Below are positions 1 to 10,672 of a DNA stretch of 64,000 nucleotides, piece after piece. The stretch is from Isoetes taiwanensis (taxonomy: Eukaryota > Streptophyta > Lycopodiopsida > Isoetales > Isoetaceae): NCBI GenBank assembly GCA_021234155.1, contig JAJEKV010000382.1, positions 185,880 to 249,879 on the forward strand, written 5' to 3'. The position numbers and the translations under genes were made by a program. Numbering within the stretch: position 1 is the first letter of the stretch; each line of letters begins with the position of its first letter. The notes beneath the pieces are model-generated. The model ran no database searches, was not told the origin of the DNA, and was given only the letters and a program-made list of their open reading frames with translations.

Positions 1-417
1 TTTGACCCATTTTCAAACCAACATGTTCATTGCTTTTTGAGTCTTAGCATATGCACCATCACACAAAGATGGTTTAGGCATAGCCCCTATGCAAATTGTA
101 ATTGTAAAAACTACAGATAGTAGGATTAAAACTTCTGCTACATTGGAAGAAATTGTAGTGGAAACGTGCAGATTAACGCTTCCACTATGTCATTAACCAA
201 ATAAGTAAGCGACTTTGCCTTTTAAATTGTTAATTCTGATTTCTTAGCAGGATGAAAAGAAAAATAGTAATGAGTACTTAAGACGTAACAGAGCACTTAG
301 ATTACTGAATGCAAGGAAACAATACAAGAAAACCAGTTGATTTTGATGGACGTGTTTGTTAGTTTTTTTCATTTGCCCAAATTGAGGCATATCAATACAT
401 CCAGCCCATAGAGGGAG
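1..417. repeat. SAUR-block flank, tandem copy 1
   Basis: No gene seen. The first 100 bases match 3999-4100, and the rest matches about 4835-5035, so this is the intergenic flank downstream of SAUR-A in a shorter version. Inverted versions lie near 43182-43440 and 56780-56990. It shows that 1-3990 and 3999-6600 are tandem copies of one block. Confidence 0.75.
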
Positions 418-843
418 TCAAATATAACAATTATGGTAGAAATCCAACAGTTCATCAAGCTGAATCTCAGCTCCTGCTTCCTTGTCCTTGTGCAAAAGAC
501 ATAGCAAGTGTTCAAACAATACTGGCTCGCAGGGGATCAGAAGACCTCCATTGTATTCAAATTCATACTCTTTGGCAGATCCCTCAAGCAGCCTTCTCAT
601 AAATGGGGAATTCAAAACATTAGTGGGGACAATAAATTTCTGCTTTTCCTCTCCCACATACATTGCAATGCAACCTTCATGTGCTTCACAACACTCAGAG
701 CAGCCTGCTTCTCCATCGCTGTCGCTGTCTAAGTCTGAAGAACTAAAACTGCTATTACTGGCCCAAGGATCTGATCTTTATGGCATATTTTTCTTGCCAA
801 GAAACTCAAAAAATCTGCGCAACTTAGCCTTGGCGGAAGCCAT
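418..843 (-). pseudogene. SAUR: SAUR-A pseudogene with one premature stop
   Basis: Minus-strand copy of the intact SAUR at 42371-42781. The frame is continuous over 142 codons from ATG at 843, but codon 22 is TAA: the sister gene reads ATG CTA TCA where this copy reads ATG CCA TAA. The rest still encodes a typical SAUR core (GCIAMYVGEE, then EYEFEYNGGL and IPCEPVLFEHLL), ending two codons later than the sister. A TATAAAA box lies on the minus strand at 904-910. SAURs are short early auxin-response proteins; many promote cell expansion by inhibiting PP2C.D phosphatases. The stretch has no sign of the CAG-to-CGG error pattern seen elsewhere, so the stop looks real. Re-initiation at the internal ATG (663) would give only an 81-residue core. 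Confidence 0.82.
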
Positions 844-1725
844 TTCTGTATGCTAGAAGTAGAATCTGTAGGATTAGTTGCACCATTACCCAAGGATGCT
901 TCATTTTATAGCCAAAAGCAGATGTCAGGGAAAGTAGTCAGGACAAGAACGTAATGCTATCCTTTGTGGGGCATAAAGTTGTCTGCAAACACAAAAAGTC
1001 TAGTATAGCCATATTGGGGTTGGTTTTGGCATTACTTGGCAAACATCAGCTATTCTTAGGAAAGAAATATGATGTGGAGTACAAAGAATTTGTTGAGGAC
1101 AAGCAGAGCACCGAACTTTGGGTGCCGGCTGCCGCCGTATTTTGGTGTACTCAACCATTATGTTACTGGCAATGTAATTGCAATTGCCTCTTCCTTGCTT
1201 GCGCTACAATGCAATATCTCAATGCCAACTTGTTGGTCTGGTATACTGTGAGCAATATTATGTGATTGCTGCTTGAGGTCCTTCAATCTATGTCAGTAGG
1301 CCATCACGTTGGCAAAGAAACCAAGTTTAGAACACCTAACATATTTGACGCCAAGCATGGAGTATTGATTCCCTGTTCCTCTGATGTTGCTTTACTAGGC
1401 CCTACGTTCAAGAATCCATCACATGGTAGATCCCACACCATTTGACCCACTCTACAAGTGCTTTTAAGGTTGGACAATATCCTTGTACCAGCAACAAACA
1501 GTTGGTTGCAGTTGACAAGCTATGCCGGTAGTATAAGACATCCATGCAATATGATTCGTTTGAGTAGGTAGACAAATGCATGTTCTGCAAAGACAAAATG
1601 GGCCCAAGCATTTAATACGTACTCAATTGTCCTACCTATCTTGGTTATAAAACCAGGTTTGCCCTGCACAGTCTTCCATATTCCAACACTTCGAATTTCC
1701 AAATTCTTATTTCCTATTGCTTGCC
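844..1725. promoter_or_regulatory. Divergent SAUR-A / SAUR-B intergenic region
   Basis: Head-to-head spacer of 882 bases between the start codons of SAUR-A (minus) and SAUR-B (plus). TATA boxes are visible for both: 904-910 on the minus strand, about 60 bases from the A start, and 1646-1652 on the plus strand, about 75 bases from the B start. Related spacers lie at 5457-6178, 41671-42370 and 54615-55524. I saw no canonical TGTCTC auxin-response element. A shared bidirectional promoter is an inference from the geometry. Confidence 0.6.
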
Positions 1726-2160
1726 ATGGCTTTTTTGAGATCTAAATTGCAAAGGTTGTCTGATTTATTGCAAAGAAAGAACATGTTATCAAGATCAAGC
1801 TCTTGGGGTAGTGGCAGGAGCAGCTCCCTTGGATCCAAGCGCAGTTCTTTTGAATCAGACAGTGATTATGAAGAAGATGCAGTTTGTTTGGAGGTTCCAG
1901 ATATGCCAGAAGGTTGTGTGGCAATGTATGTGGGAAATCAAAGGAAAAGATTTGTTGTACCAACTGCTGTTCTAAGTCACAATTTGATGAGAACATTGCT
2001 GGACAGATCTGCTGAAGAATATGGATTTCATTATAGTGGAGGCCTCACAATACCATGTGACCCTGTTCTATTTGAGCACTTCTTATGGCTCTTGGAAAAG
2101 AACCAGAAACAGGCAGCTCAACTGGCAATTGATGAGCTGTTAGATTTCTATAATTCTTAG
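1726..2160 (+). CDS. SAUR: SAUR family protein (type B), intact
   Basis: Intact 144-residue SAUR. The start is the ATG at 1726; an in-frame TTG nine bases upstream is not used, because the sister gene at 41670 and the family begin with MA(F/S)L(K/R)SKLQR. Residues 1-22 form a basic helix-like N-terminus, 23-56 a Ser/acidic linker, and about 57-125 the SAUR core (PEGCVAMYVG, RFVVPTAVLS, EEYGFHYSGGLTIPC, FEHFLWLL). The C-terminus ends LLDFYNS. There is no intron, as usual for the family. A TATA box sits at 1646-1652. The length is normal for plant SAURs. SAURs are auxin-induced regulators of cell expansion, many acting through PP2C.D phosphatases and plasma-membrane H+-ATPase; the particular role of this one is unknown. 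Its divergent partner (418-843) is broken, so this gene may be the only working member of its pair. Confidence 0.93.
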   Translation: MAFLRSKLQRLSDLLQRKNMLSRSSSWGSGRSSSLGSKRSSFESDSDYEEDAVCLEVPDMPEGCVAMYVGNQRKRFVVPTAVLSHNLMRTLLDRSAEEYGFHYSGGLTIPCDPVLFEHFLWLLEKNQKQAAQLAIDELLDFYNS

Positions 2161-2529
2161 GAGGCAGAAATTTCACCTCCCATTATACTAATCTGTACAG
2201 AAACTGCCCCCAATTTTGGGGTGATTTATACACTCTTTAAGTTTTTTTCCACAAATTTCTTTTGCAGTATTTGTTTCTTCAGATTGTAATTCTAGGACCC
2301 TTCGTTCAGATTCAAAGCATAAAAACCTACAGTATTTATGATGTTAAAACATTTCACTTTAACAGATTCGATCCACAATATTTTTATTTTCCAAACAACA
2401 AGATGAAGGAATTTCTTTATTAGGTACAGGCTGCCCTGATGAGGCAGTAAGTTAAATGGGAAATCGTATAATATAATGTAACTTATTGCATGTCTGTTGT
2501 AGAAGTACACTTCAATCCAGTGCCAACAG
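2161..2529. other. 3' flank of SAUR-B
   Basis: No gene seen. The first about 130 bases look like SAUR-B 3' UTR and match the flanks of the other B copies (stretches with cccaattttggggt). The later part shares the phrase CAGGCTGCCCT with repeat R2 (see 40880-41100) but is otherwise diverged. Confidence 0.5.
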
Positions 2530-2780
2530 GATCTTAGGCCAACGCCTCCAAAAATTAGGCTAGCGCCTCAAAAAACAATCGTCTGCTGGTCCTTCGATGA
2601 GTTCCAAGATGCAGGCAATGAAAAAACAAGGGGAAGAGAGTTGTAAGGGAAAATATGACGTGGTGCCGAGGTGGATGTGCAGCGCGGAGGCAGGTTGACA
2701 CGTCTCTGGACTTTTCTATTACGTGGACAACACTTAGGTGTCATCCACCTCGACACCATGCCATCTTTTCCCTTACAACA
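2530..2780. repeat. Fold-back repeat, also at 45404-45690
   Basis: Contains an imperfect inverted repeat: 2639-2676 pairs with 2740-2777 (starting GTTGTAAGGGAAAA, about 5 mismatches in 38). The same element is present inverted at 45404-45690 as the outermost matching part of the right arm. It behaves like a non-autonomous fold-back or MITE-like element. Class not determined. Confidence 0.6.
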
Positions 2781-2945
2781 TACTTGACAAAGGGCACATA
2801 CTTGTCTTGAAGCATGACATACTTGTCTAGAGCATGACAAAGGGCACATACTTGTCTTGAAGCTTCCATGAAGCCCATTTGTTGAGAAATACAAGGAAAT
2901 CTTCTAATGCATGACAAAGGGCACATACTTGTCCTGAAACTCGTG
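2775..2945. repeat. Degenerate tandem repeat, about 30-bp unit
   Basis: Four diverged copies of a unit containing CATGACAAAGGGCACATACT followed by TGTCTTGAAG. A related degenerate array (AGGACAAGTATGT) sits at 58060-58180 on the other strand, next to the fourth SAUR block. Confidence 0.65.
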
Positions 2946-3172
2946 TTATTTTGTTTAAGCATTTTGGGACTACGTATTGAAGAGCTCGAGACATCCACCA
3001 TGCCTGGCCGTTGAAGACGCTTTGCAAGAAACGGCGAAAACCGACATGGATTGCTGCAGGAGCTCGTATAAAGAATGCCAGGTTAGTCCTTCAAAGTATC
3101 TTCCTTCTATCCATCTACTTAATTATTAATTTCCTTTCATTCTAAGAATGCCTTCCTTCTTACTTCCTTTCT

Positions 3173-3432
3173 CAAAAGAAGCATTCTTGGATCTGTCCGG
3201 TTCCTAAGGGCCGAAGATTTGTTGTGATACCAATGTTTTGAACCACCCTTTGTTTAGGGCTCTGCTTCACAGATCTGCCCAAGAGTTTGGATTTGAGTAC
3301 ATTGGTGGTCTTACCATTCCCTGTGATCCGTTTCTGTTTGAGCATTTCTTGTGGATCATGTCGCACTCCGAGCTTTCATCTTCAATGCCTAGCTTGGATG
3401 TCGATGATCTCTTGCAATTTTATTCCTCGTGA
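3173..3432 (+). pseudogene. SAUR: SAUR-C pseudogene
   Basis: Remnant of a third SAUR type. 3238-3432 is open and encodes the C-terminal core (LNHPLFRALL, EFGFEYIGGLTIPC, FEHFLWIM), ending SLDVDDLLQFYSS. Just upstream, RRFVVIPM is in a different frame: one T is missing in ATGTTTTG relative to the expected ATGTTTTTG. Copies at 44003 and 57554 share the same loss, so it predates the duplications. This copy has also lost about 47 bases that in the 44003 copy encode GCLAVYAGEG. The upstream bases 3013-3083, ending in CAG|GTTAGT, may be an earlier exon, with an acceptor near 3170; this is an inference. Confidence 0.75.
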
Positions 3433-5050
3433 GTTTGTCAGCAGATGGATTGTACAGAATTAGGCTTAAGGACAAACATTGTTGCTAAATTTTGACAGTA
3501 ATAGATAATGCAGCAGATAGATCTTTGGAACTTACCAGTTGGAGTTTCATTTTTAGGTTAGGAGCGTAAAATTTCTGTAGAAATATTATAAAAGTAACCT
3601 ATGGGGTCGAAAATTCTCATGCTTTTCCGGTTTGATTATGGAAAAATCTGCTGTTGAGATTGAAGACCTTTTCGAACGCTGTTATGCACGCATATGGTTT
3701 TATATCCGATGGAGTCCAAGATGAAGTTGTTTAAGGGAACAAGAGAACATGTAAATAAGATGAAATATCAAGCTTTCATATTTGCATGCATAAGAAATAT
3801 CACATTTCATCATGATTTCTTTGTGTTGTGCAGTAGAAAGAGGGGAATAATGGTGATTTGAAAATTGAAAATGCACATGCAAGTGATGTTAGATCAGCTT
3901 GATGGGCAGATCATTTCCCCTTGCCTGTCACATGCCAAAGACAGAGTTTTGTAGATAGAGAGTCGAATAAGAAGGAAACTAAGTTACTTTCAGCCTTTAG
4001 TATTTGACCCATTTCAAAACCAACATGTTCATTGCTTTTCTGAGTCTTGACATATTCACCATTAGACAAACATTCAGAAGATGGTTTAGGCTTAGCCTGT
4101 ACGCAAATTGTGTTTGTCATTATGCTTCATGTCTTATAGAAAGACCCTCAGATCCAAAAAGACAACGTATTTCACAAAGACAAAGAGGATTTTAATACAA
4201 ATTAAACTGCAAAACTGTGCATTAAACAATCCCAATACTACACATATCTACTGCAAAAGAATCATGCTTATACTTAAAGCTTTCAGAAAGGACTAAGACC
4301 ATAGTCTCCTTCGCATGAAGTAGTATCATTTGAATACCTGACATGGTTTGTCATGTGGTTGATGTATCTAAGGCAGAGTCCATAGCTACATTGCATTGTG
4401 CTAGTTAAAGATGCAAGAATTACTCTATTTTCATTATAATAAACAAGAAAATGATCCAATTGAACCATACATTCTATGTCCAATCATTCTGTATTATTAT
4501 TGCTCATCTAAATATAAAAGATGCACGAATCATAGTATATTTTTGCACATGTTTAATATAGCAAAGGCCGGCCTTGTCATACAATTGTTTGATGGAATTC
4601 AAAGGTTCTTCTCACAAAATAGGTAAGGAACTAAACTTAAACTATCATGCAATCAGATTATCACATTAGAAACAGTATTGCTATTTACCTAACATAAATT
4701 GACATGTCAATTGCATTGGTGATCAGTTACGACAGGCTTTAGAAGAACAGGTACCAACTAATTCATTGATGAGCTCGAAGGACAGGCTATAGAAGGACCG
4801 ACTAGTTTTTAAGCAGTTAAACCCTCTGTTTAATTGGAAGAAATTGTAGCGGAAACATGCAGATTAAAACTTGCACTAGATCATCAACCAAATATAGAAA
4901 CAAGTACTTTGCCTTTCAAATCCGGATTGCCATTAATTACTGAACATTTAAATTACTGAATGCAAAGAAACGACATAACAAAACCAGTTGTTTTCCCATT
5001 TGCCCAAAATGAGGCATATCTGTACATCCAAGGCATAGAGGGAGTCAAAT
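3433..5050. other. Spacer between tandem SAUR blocks
   Basis: No gene seen. 3565-3690 is a recurring tract (R3, including TTTCGAACGCTGTTATGCA) also found at 8166-8312, 39535-39690, 43740-43875 and 57285-57425. 3999-4170 repeats the start of the window. About 4172-4555 is kept here and at 56440-56820 but deleted from the right-arm copy (breakpoint near 43255). Confidence 0.6.
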
Positions 5051-5456
5051 CTAACAATCATGATACAAATCTAGCAGTTGATCAAACTGAATTTGAAATT
5101 GCTGCTTCTTGTCCTTGTGAAAAAGCCATAGCAAGTGTTCAAACAATCTTGGCTCATAAGGAATGTAAGACCTCCATTGTATTCAAATCCATACTCTTAT
5201 TGCGGATCTATCAAAGCGACCTTCTCATAAATGGGGAGTTCAAAGCATTAGTGGGAGCGACAAACCTTTGCCTTTGCTCTCCCACATACATTGCAATGCA
5301 ACCTTGAGGTACTTCACGGAACTCGGCAGCACTGGTTCTCCATCGCGGTCGATGTCTAAGTCCGGAGATCTTGAACTTGCCCAAGAATTTGATCTTGATA
5401 GCATATTTTTCTTGCCAAGGAACTCGAAAAAATCTGAACTTAGCCTTCAAAGCCAT
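5051..5456 (-). pseudogene. SAUR: SAUR-A, apparent pseudogene in an error-prone stretch
   Basis: Counterpart of the intact SAUR at 42371-42781: ATG at 5456, stop at 5051. The reading frame is broken by several small indels. Most differences from the sister fall on CAG/CTG triplets: the sister's cgcagtcgctg reads cgcggtcgatg here, gtctgg reads gtccgg, and cggcagatc reads ttgcggatc. This pattern recurs in other segments and looks like consensus error, so the real gene may be less damaged than it appears. A TATA-like motif (TTTTATA) lies upstream at about 5511. Partner of the B copy at 6179. Confidence 0.7.
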
Positions 5457-6178
5457 TTCTTTTAAGCTAGAAGAAGGGAGTGAAATAGGAAATCTGTAGG
5501 AATGCTTCATTTTATAGCCAATACCGGAGGTAAGGGAAAGTAGTCGGGACAAGAACCCAATGTTATCCTTTTCGGGGACATAAAGTTGTCTGCAAAACAC
5601 AAGTAGTCTAGTATGGCCATATTGAGGCTGGTTTTTTTTGCGGTGCCCTGCCCGTATTTTGGTGTACTCAACTATTATGTAATTCTTGCCAATGTAATTG
5701 TTTGCGATTGTGCAATATTATGTGATTCTTTGCTTTATGTCCTTCAAGCTATGTCGGTAGGCCATCATGTTGGCAAAGAAACAATTCAAGTTGAACACCA
5801 AACATACTTGATGCCAAGTATGGAGCGTCTCCATTCCTCTAATGTTGGTTCCCTCTAATGTTGGTCCATCACATGGTATATCCGACACCATTTGGCCCAC
5901 CCTACAAGTGCTTTTAAAGTTGGACAATTTTCTTGTACCAGCAAGTAATAGTTTGTTGCAGTTGATAAGCTATGCGGTGGTATAAGACATCCATGCAATA
6001 TGATTTGTTTGAGCATGTAGACAAATGCATGTTACGCAAAAAGCGAGAAATGGGCCCAAGCATTTAATCGTACTCAATTGTCCTACCTATCTTGGCTATA
6101 AAAACTAAGCCTTCCTGCTTTCGGTCTTCCATATTCCAACACTTCCAATTCATAAATTTATAGTTTCTATTACTTGCC
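5457..6178. promoter_or_regulatory. Divergent SAUR intergenic region, copy 2
   Basis: Spacer between SAUR-A (5456, minus) and SAUR-B (6179, plus), matching 41671-42370 inverted. TATA-like motifs remain at both ends (TTTTATA near 5511, CTATAAAAAC near 6099). Confidence 0.5.
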
Positions 6179-6591
6179 ATGGCTTCTTTGAAATCTAAAT
6201 TGCAAAGATTCTCTCGATTTCTTGCAAAGAAAGAACAAGTTATCAAGATCAAGTTCTTGGGGTAGTGGCGGAGCAACTCTTGTGAATCGGTCGGTGATTA
6301 TGAAGAAGATGCATCTGGTTTGGAGGTTTCAAATATGCGGAAAGGGTGTGTGGCAATGTATGTGGGAAATCAAAGGGGGGAGATTTATTGTGCCAACTGC
6401 TATTTTAAGCCACAATTTGATGAGAAGATTCTTTGAAACAGTCTGGTGAAGAATATGGATTTCATTATAGCGGAGGCCTCACAATACCATGTGACCCTGT
6501 TCTATTTGAGCACTTCTTATGGCTCTTGGAAAAGAACTGCAAAGCAGCTCAAGCGGCAATTGATGAGTTGTTAGATTTTTATGATTCTTAG
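6179..6591 (+). pseudogene. SAUR: SAUR-B, apparent pseudogene in an error-prone stretch
   Basis: Counterpart of the intact SAUR-B at 41257-41670: starts ATGGCTTCTTTGAAATC and ends TATGATTCTTAG. Nearly full length (413 against 414 bases), but indels shift the frame several times. Compared with the sister, TCTGATT reads TCTCGATT, GGCCAGAGC reads GGCGGAGC, GGTCAGTG reads GGTCGGTG, and GCTGAACAGATCTG reads CTTTGAAACAGTCTG. These again centre on CTG/CAG. Whether this is a true pseudogene depends on resequencing. Confidence 0.7.
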
Positions 6592-7009
6592 GAGACGAAA
6601 TTTCACCTCTCATTATACTAGTGCAGATGAAGCGCCCCAATTTTGGGGTAATTTATACACTCAATTTATTTTGCTCACAAATTTCCTTTTGCAATTATTC
6701 GTTTCTTCGATCATATTCTAGGTCCCTTCGTGCAGATTCAATCGAGGCGTAAAACCTACAATCTATCGTAAAAACATAACTTACAATCTATTTTATCGAT
6801 CCACAATATTTTTACTTGCCAAAAGGTGCAGGCTGCCCTAGCTAGGCCTTGCGATTTAAGATAAGCTCGGGGTAGTGATATTACGCTGGCGCCTTATTCG
6901 TAGTCTTTAAACCACCAGTTAAATTTGAAAAAATCCGCTAGGTCCACAAAGACACTAAAATTTTGCTTCTAAAATAACACGAAGGCACTCAAAGGAGCTA
7001 GAAGTCAAA
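6592..7009. repeat. SAUR-B 3' flank and R2 repeat, minus orientation
   Basis: SAUR-B 3' UTR-like sequence followed at about 6780-6960 by repeat R2 (minus strand), matching 40880-41100. No gene seen. Confidence 0.6.
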
Positions 7010-7226
7010 TACCAATTTCACACACTTAGGCAAAGTTTAGTAATTGAGACCGGGGAGCATGCAAGGGGTGACAAATTGGTATACATAGAAGTGGAGCTAT
7101 GTACAACAAAGCACAAGGTGATCAAGCATATGCAAACCAATGGAGAACCCTCCTTCCCTCCCTTTCCACGGATCTAAGCCGGAAGTCCGATTGAATACGG
7201 CATTGGTCATTGATGCTTACATTTGT

Positions 7227-8142
7227 TTGTGCTGATGCGGTGGAGGTCTTTTTTAGTATTGAGCGGAAGCAATTTACGAATTACAAAAGGCTGGGTGTAA
7301 AACCAACGGATGATCAATACAAATACATATTGGACAAGGTTTGGGTTTAAGCCCCTATAAAAGGTGGTCTTTAAGAAATGTATAAAGAGTGTGGGAGTAA
7401 TAGGGGCAATTTGTCAATGCGGGGATCACAAGATGAGTTTGAAGGCTATCTATCACGGTGAAGGTTTTTAAAAGCTTTGTTTAAATTTGTTGATGAAGTG
7501 GGGTTGATCATGGCAAGCACCGGCTTCTCTGTGAGAATAAGAAGGTCGGGGTAACCGATTTTTGACCCTCTTTGGTATCGGGCTAAAGATCGTGCTAGAA
7601 TTTCTTTAATCAATGATTCATAATGTGATGATTTTGTGATTTTGTCGTACCGGGTATCATCAGGTTGAAAAATACATTTTCTTTTTAGTTCATCTTCACC
7701 TGTGACCCATGAGGCATTCCTAAGCGTTCCATTCTTTTACCTTGGGTCCGAAGATGCTACGCTTTTCGCAACCTAGATGTCAAAATGTATTTTATACAAC
7801 ATTCTTATTCTTTGTGTGTGCCTCGTATGCTTCTGATTAATGATGGAGCATTGTTGATTTCAAATGCAACGTTTGAAGTAAAGAATACGCAAATCTACGG
7901 GGTACGTCTTGCACATAGGAGCACTATTTGATTTAAATGAGCAGATTCATGTTGGAAATGAAGTTATTGCTAAGGTGATGAGTTATCCAGTTGATTCTTT
8001 TTTAGCATGAGGGGCAATAAGTTGAGAAGCAACTTGTATGCCTGAGATTAATAATCTCGACATGATTTAGGTTGATTATAAAAGAGGAGCAAAGGTTGCA
8101 CGTAATCATACATGCACACATCTTTTGAATTATGCCCTCAAG
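7227..8142 (+). pseudogene. Alanyl-tRNA synthetase exon fragments, copy a
   Basis: Exon-like pieces in AlaRS order with intron-like spacers. About 7234-7338 matches the exon encoding TDDQYKYILDK. About 7495-7552 resembles the GLVMASTSFYAE exon and carries TAA where AlaRS has the Gln of FYAEQ. 7835-7974 resembles LLISNATFEVKNTQ plus LHIGALFDLN, with a frame break in a G-run, ending AAG|GTGATG. 8071-8142 is a clean 72-base exon between TTTAG and GTTCATCT, encoding DYKRGAKVARNHTCTHLLNY, whose HxxxH is the zinc-binding half-site of the AlaRS editing domain. AlaRS charges tRNA-Ala and this domain clears mischarged Ser/Gly. No catalytic-domain exons are present. The first half lies in the error-prone stretch. 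Mirror copy at 39707-40606. Confidence 0.78.
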
Positions 8143-10063
8143 GTTCATCTCCATTATAAACTCTCCCATTACATGGGCAGATATGTGCATAACAGCGTTC
8201 GAAAAGGTCTTCAATCTCAACAACATATTTTTCCATAATCAAACCGGAAAAGCATGAGAATTTTCGACCTGATAGGTTACTTTTATAATATTTCTATAGA
8301 AATTTTATGCTACTTTAAGGAGCTTTTTAAACAATTGCATGAATCTTAACCTGCTTCATTCGCCGTGTATAGATCTGAGTTTGTCTTCATAAATCCAAAT
8401 TGAATGCATGTGTGGAGACTCGTTCACTACATGATAACTATTATAACCATTGGTGTACAAACAATTTTCTACAAATAAAAGAGAAGCAATTTAAGTTGAT
8501 CTATATGAGCTTGTGAGCTTGACACTCAGTTTTCTATAAAGCCAAATAGAATCTCTTAAACGTGATATGCTTTAGATGATAAATTAAGGGTTCCATTCCA
8601 TTGGCCAACTTCCAAAAAGTCTCTCATTATCTTTATTTTCAGAATGAACTGGTGGGTGCTATGGATTGTAAATAACTAAATGCATGTGATACAGTTGTAG
8701 TCTTCTAGTTATAGGCAACTACTTGAATGCAAGTTATGGGCAAAATAATGCAACGTAATTGCAAAAAAGCCTCCAGTTTCAACATTAAGGAAATGCTTAT
8801 TGAGTTCTTTAACGGTCAGTGAAGAGAATCATAGATTGCCGAAAGAACAAACACCAGAACTCTCGTTCCAACTAGTGAGATCGTAGGGATAATAGTTCCC
8901 CCAGACTAAGAATCATGAGGGCAATCCATAGATCCAAATCTTATCCCTACAACACATCTTCAGAATCTGTTGCTATATCCAGTGACTATATTAAATTTCT
9001 CCGTGATAATTTGATGCACACTATTCTATTTGTGAACAAGGAGTTGCTTTTGCAATCTACACATGCATCCCCCCTCCCCCCCAAAAGAAAATAAAAAAAA
9101 AAGAAAGAAAGAAAGAAACGTGTGCATGCAATGCGTTGCAGATAGCTGTAGTATGTGATAGATCCCAAAAACTAAAAACGGTTTTAATGATGCATTGGTT
9201 GAATGTAATTCAGTCTCTGACCATTCACTCATTGTCAGTGATATCTTTTCTGCTTCAAAGGCTATCTATATGTCAAAGGGCTAGAAACATTGTAGAATTG
9301 CTTCGAAGCAGAACTGATGGAAGAAGACAAGATCTATCAGAAGTATGTCAAACCAATATCATGTTATGTTCGCAATGTGATAAATAGAATAATGTTGAAA
9401 GAAATCATATGATATTAAAGAATCCAATAAAAAGAAACAGATGTATGTTTGAGCACGAAACCCCATAGCACAGCATGTGTCACCCAGTTCTCGCACTGTA
9501 TATCCATGGCTAAATGCAAATTAACCAACAAGACTATTGCAATTTTCCATAAGGTCCCAAGTCCCCAGATTTCCATAGTGCTAGCCCAATATATGAAAAA
9601 GGAAAGTAGAACAGGACCAGACTTTGCAACAACTTGTTTGCCATGGTCAGCCAAAAGAAATGCAAGTTATAGCTATGCCCTCTTTGCCCAGAACCATATA
9701 GGGAGGATATTTGAGCAAAAATTGCAACTACGATTGTTGGAAATGATGTATATAAAAGAGAATCGAATACAAGGTTCCAGTCGAAAAGTGCATGACTGCA
9801 AGAAAAATGCTGTGTATAGTATATACCAGAAGAGCATCATAACAAAGACATCATTGCGATAAAATTTGTATGGGACCAAAGCTTCTAGAAGTGGCATGCA
9901 ATGCCTTTGATAGTTTGTCAAGTCTGAGAAGTGTATCTTAGAACATGATGATTGTAGTACATAGAGGGGACGAAATATGCCAAATGCCACCATTTAAATC
10001 CTTCACACGAAATGAAAGATTTGCTAAATAAGGCGATTCGCGACTACAAGCATTTGGCAGAAG
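8143..10063. other. Palindrome arm, no recognised gene
   Basis: Matches 37790-39690 inverted. 8166-8312 is the R3 tract. 9060-9120 is a C-run plus an A/AAAG-rich microsatellite. Open frames at 9136-9387 (plus) and 9415-9654 (minus) have diverged counterparts at 38432-38713 and 38189-38380 but no motif I recognise; they may be old exons or chance frames. Confidence 0.5.
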
Positions 10064-10330
10064 TATAACCAAGGGGGATTCACTCAAGTATAGGGGGTAT
10101 GCCATCTGCATTCAAGGGGTGGCAAAAAACTTCATCGTACATAGATTTTTAATAATGAATTTTGATCCCTTCCATATAAAATTTGCCTAAGCTAGTGCAA
10201 AAAATACCAAAAAGGGACCCCCATAACGAAAAAAAAAAAAAAAAAGCCGACCATATGCGAAAATAGGTCGAAAAACCCCAGATCCCATGCCACATAGTTT
10301 TATGCGTAAAAATGGTGAATCCCCTTGAAT
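10064..10330. mobile_element. MITE-like element, left copy
   Basis: About 265 bases bounded by inverted ends CAAGGGGGATTCAC and GTGAATCCCC(C)TTG. Two further copies at 33754-34026 and 37501-37786 have flanking TTATA on both sides, suggesting a short target duplication. Internal G-rich and A/T-homopolymer runs; no coding potential. PIF/Harbinger-like is possible but unproven. Confidence 0.6.
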
Positions 10331-10655
10331 ATAACAAATTTGCTCATTTGCAACAATAAATGCATTTCATTCGGCTACTATGTGTTCACTTATTTGCTTC
10401 TCTCCTCTACACTGCTATAATTGAAGTTTTACTTTTCAAAATCTTGTGAGTAATTGTTCTAGAGCTTAGCACATGCTTTCACAATATGCAGAAGTGTAAC
10501 TTGATCAGGATGTATGCCTCTCCATATATTTGCACAAAATAAATTAGAGCTAGAAGTTCTTTCACCTGCTGTATGTATGAGTCAGTTTTTTTCACATCTT
10601 AGCACGTGAGAAGCATTTAAAGGATGAAATCCAAACATATAATACTAGAAAAAGT

Positions 10656-10672
10656 GCCCAGCGTTGCTGGGC
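10656..10672 (-). terminator. Helitron 3' terminal hairpin
   Basis: GCCCAGC GTT GCTGGGC, a perfect 7-bp stem with a 3-base loop, 11 bases from the CTAG end. In Helitrons this hairpin is thought to signal the end of rolling-circle transfer. Confidence 0.85.

Noticed and set aside
482-856. 124-codon plus-strand frame over SAUR-A
   Set aside because: Antisense shadow of the SAUR-A pseudogene; the minus strand has the family motifs.
1717-1725. Upstream TTG start for the SAUR at 1726
   Set aside because: Plant start should be ATG, and the sister gene aligns from the MA(F/S)L residues.
2775-2945. CRISPR-like spaced repeat
   Set aside because: Units are diverged tandem repeats with no unique spacers, in a plant nuclear context.
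9449-9862. 137-codon plus-strand frame as a gene
   Set aside because: The mirror copy (37981-38337, minus) keeps most of it but not the start, and the overlapping opposite strand is equally open.
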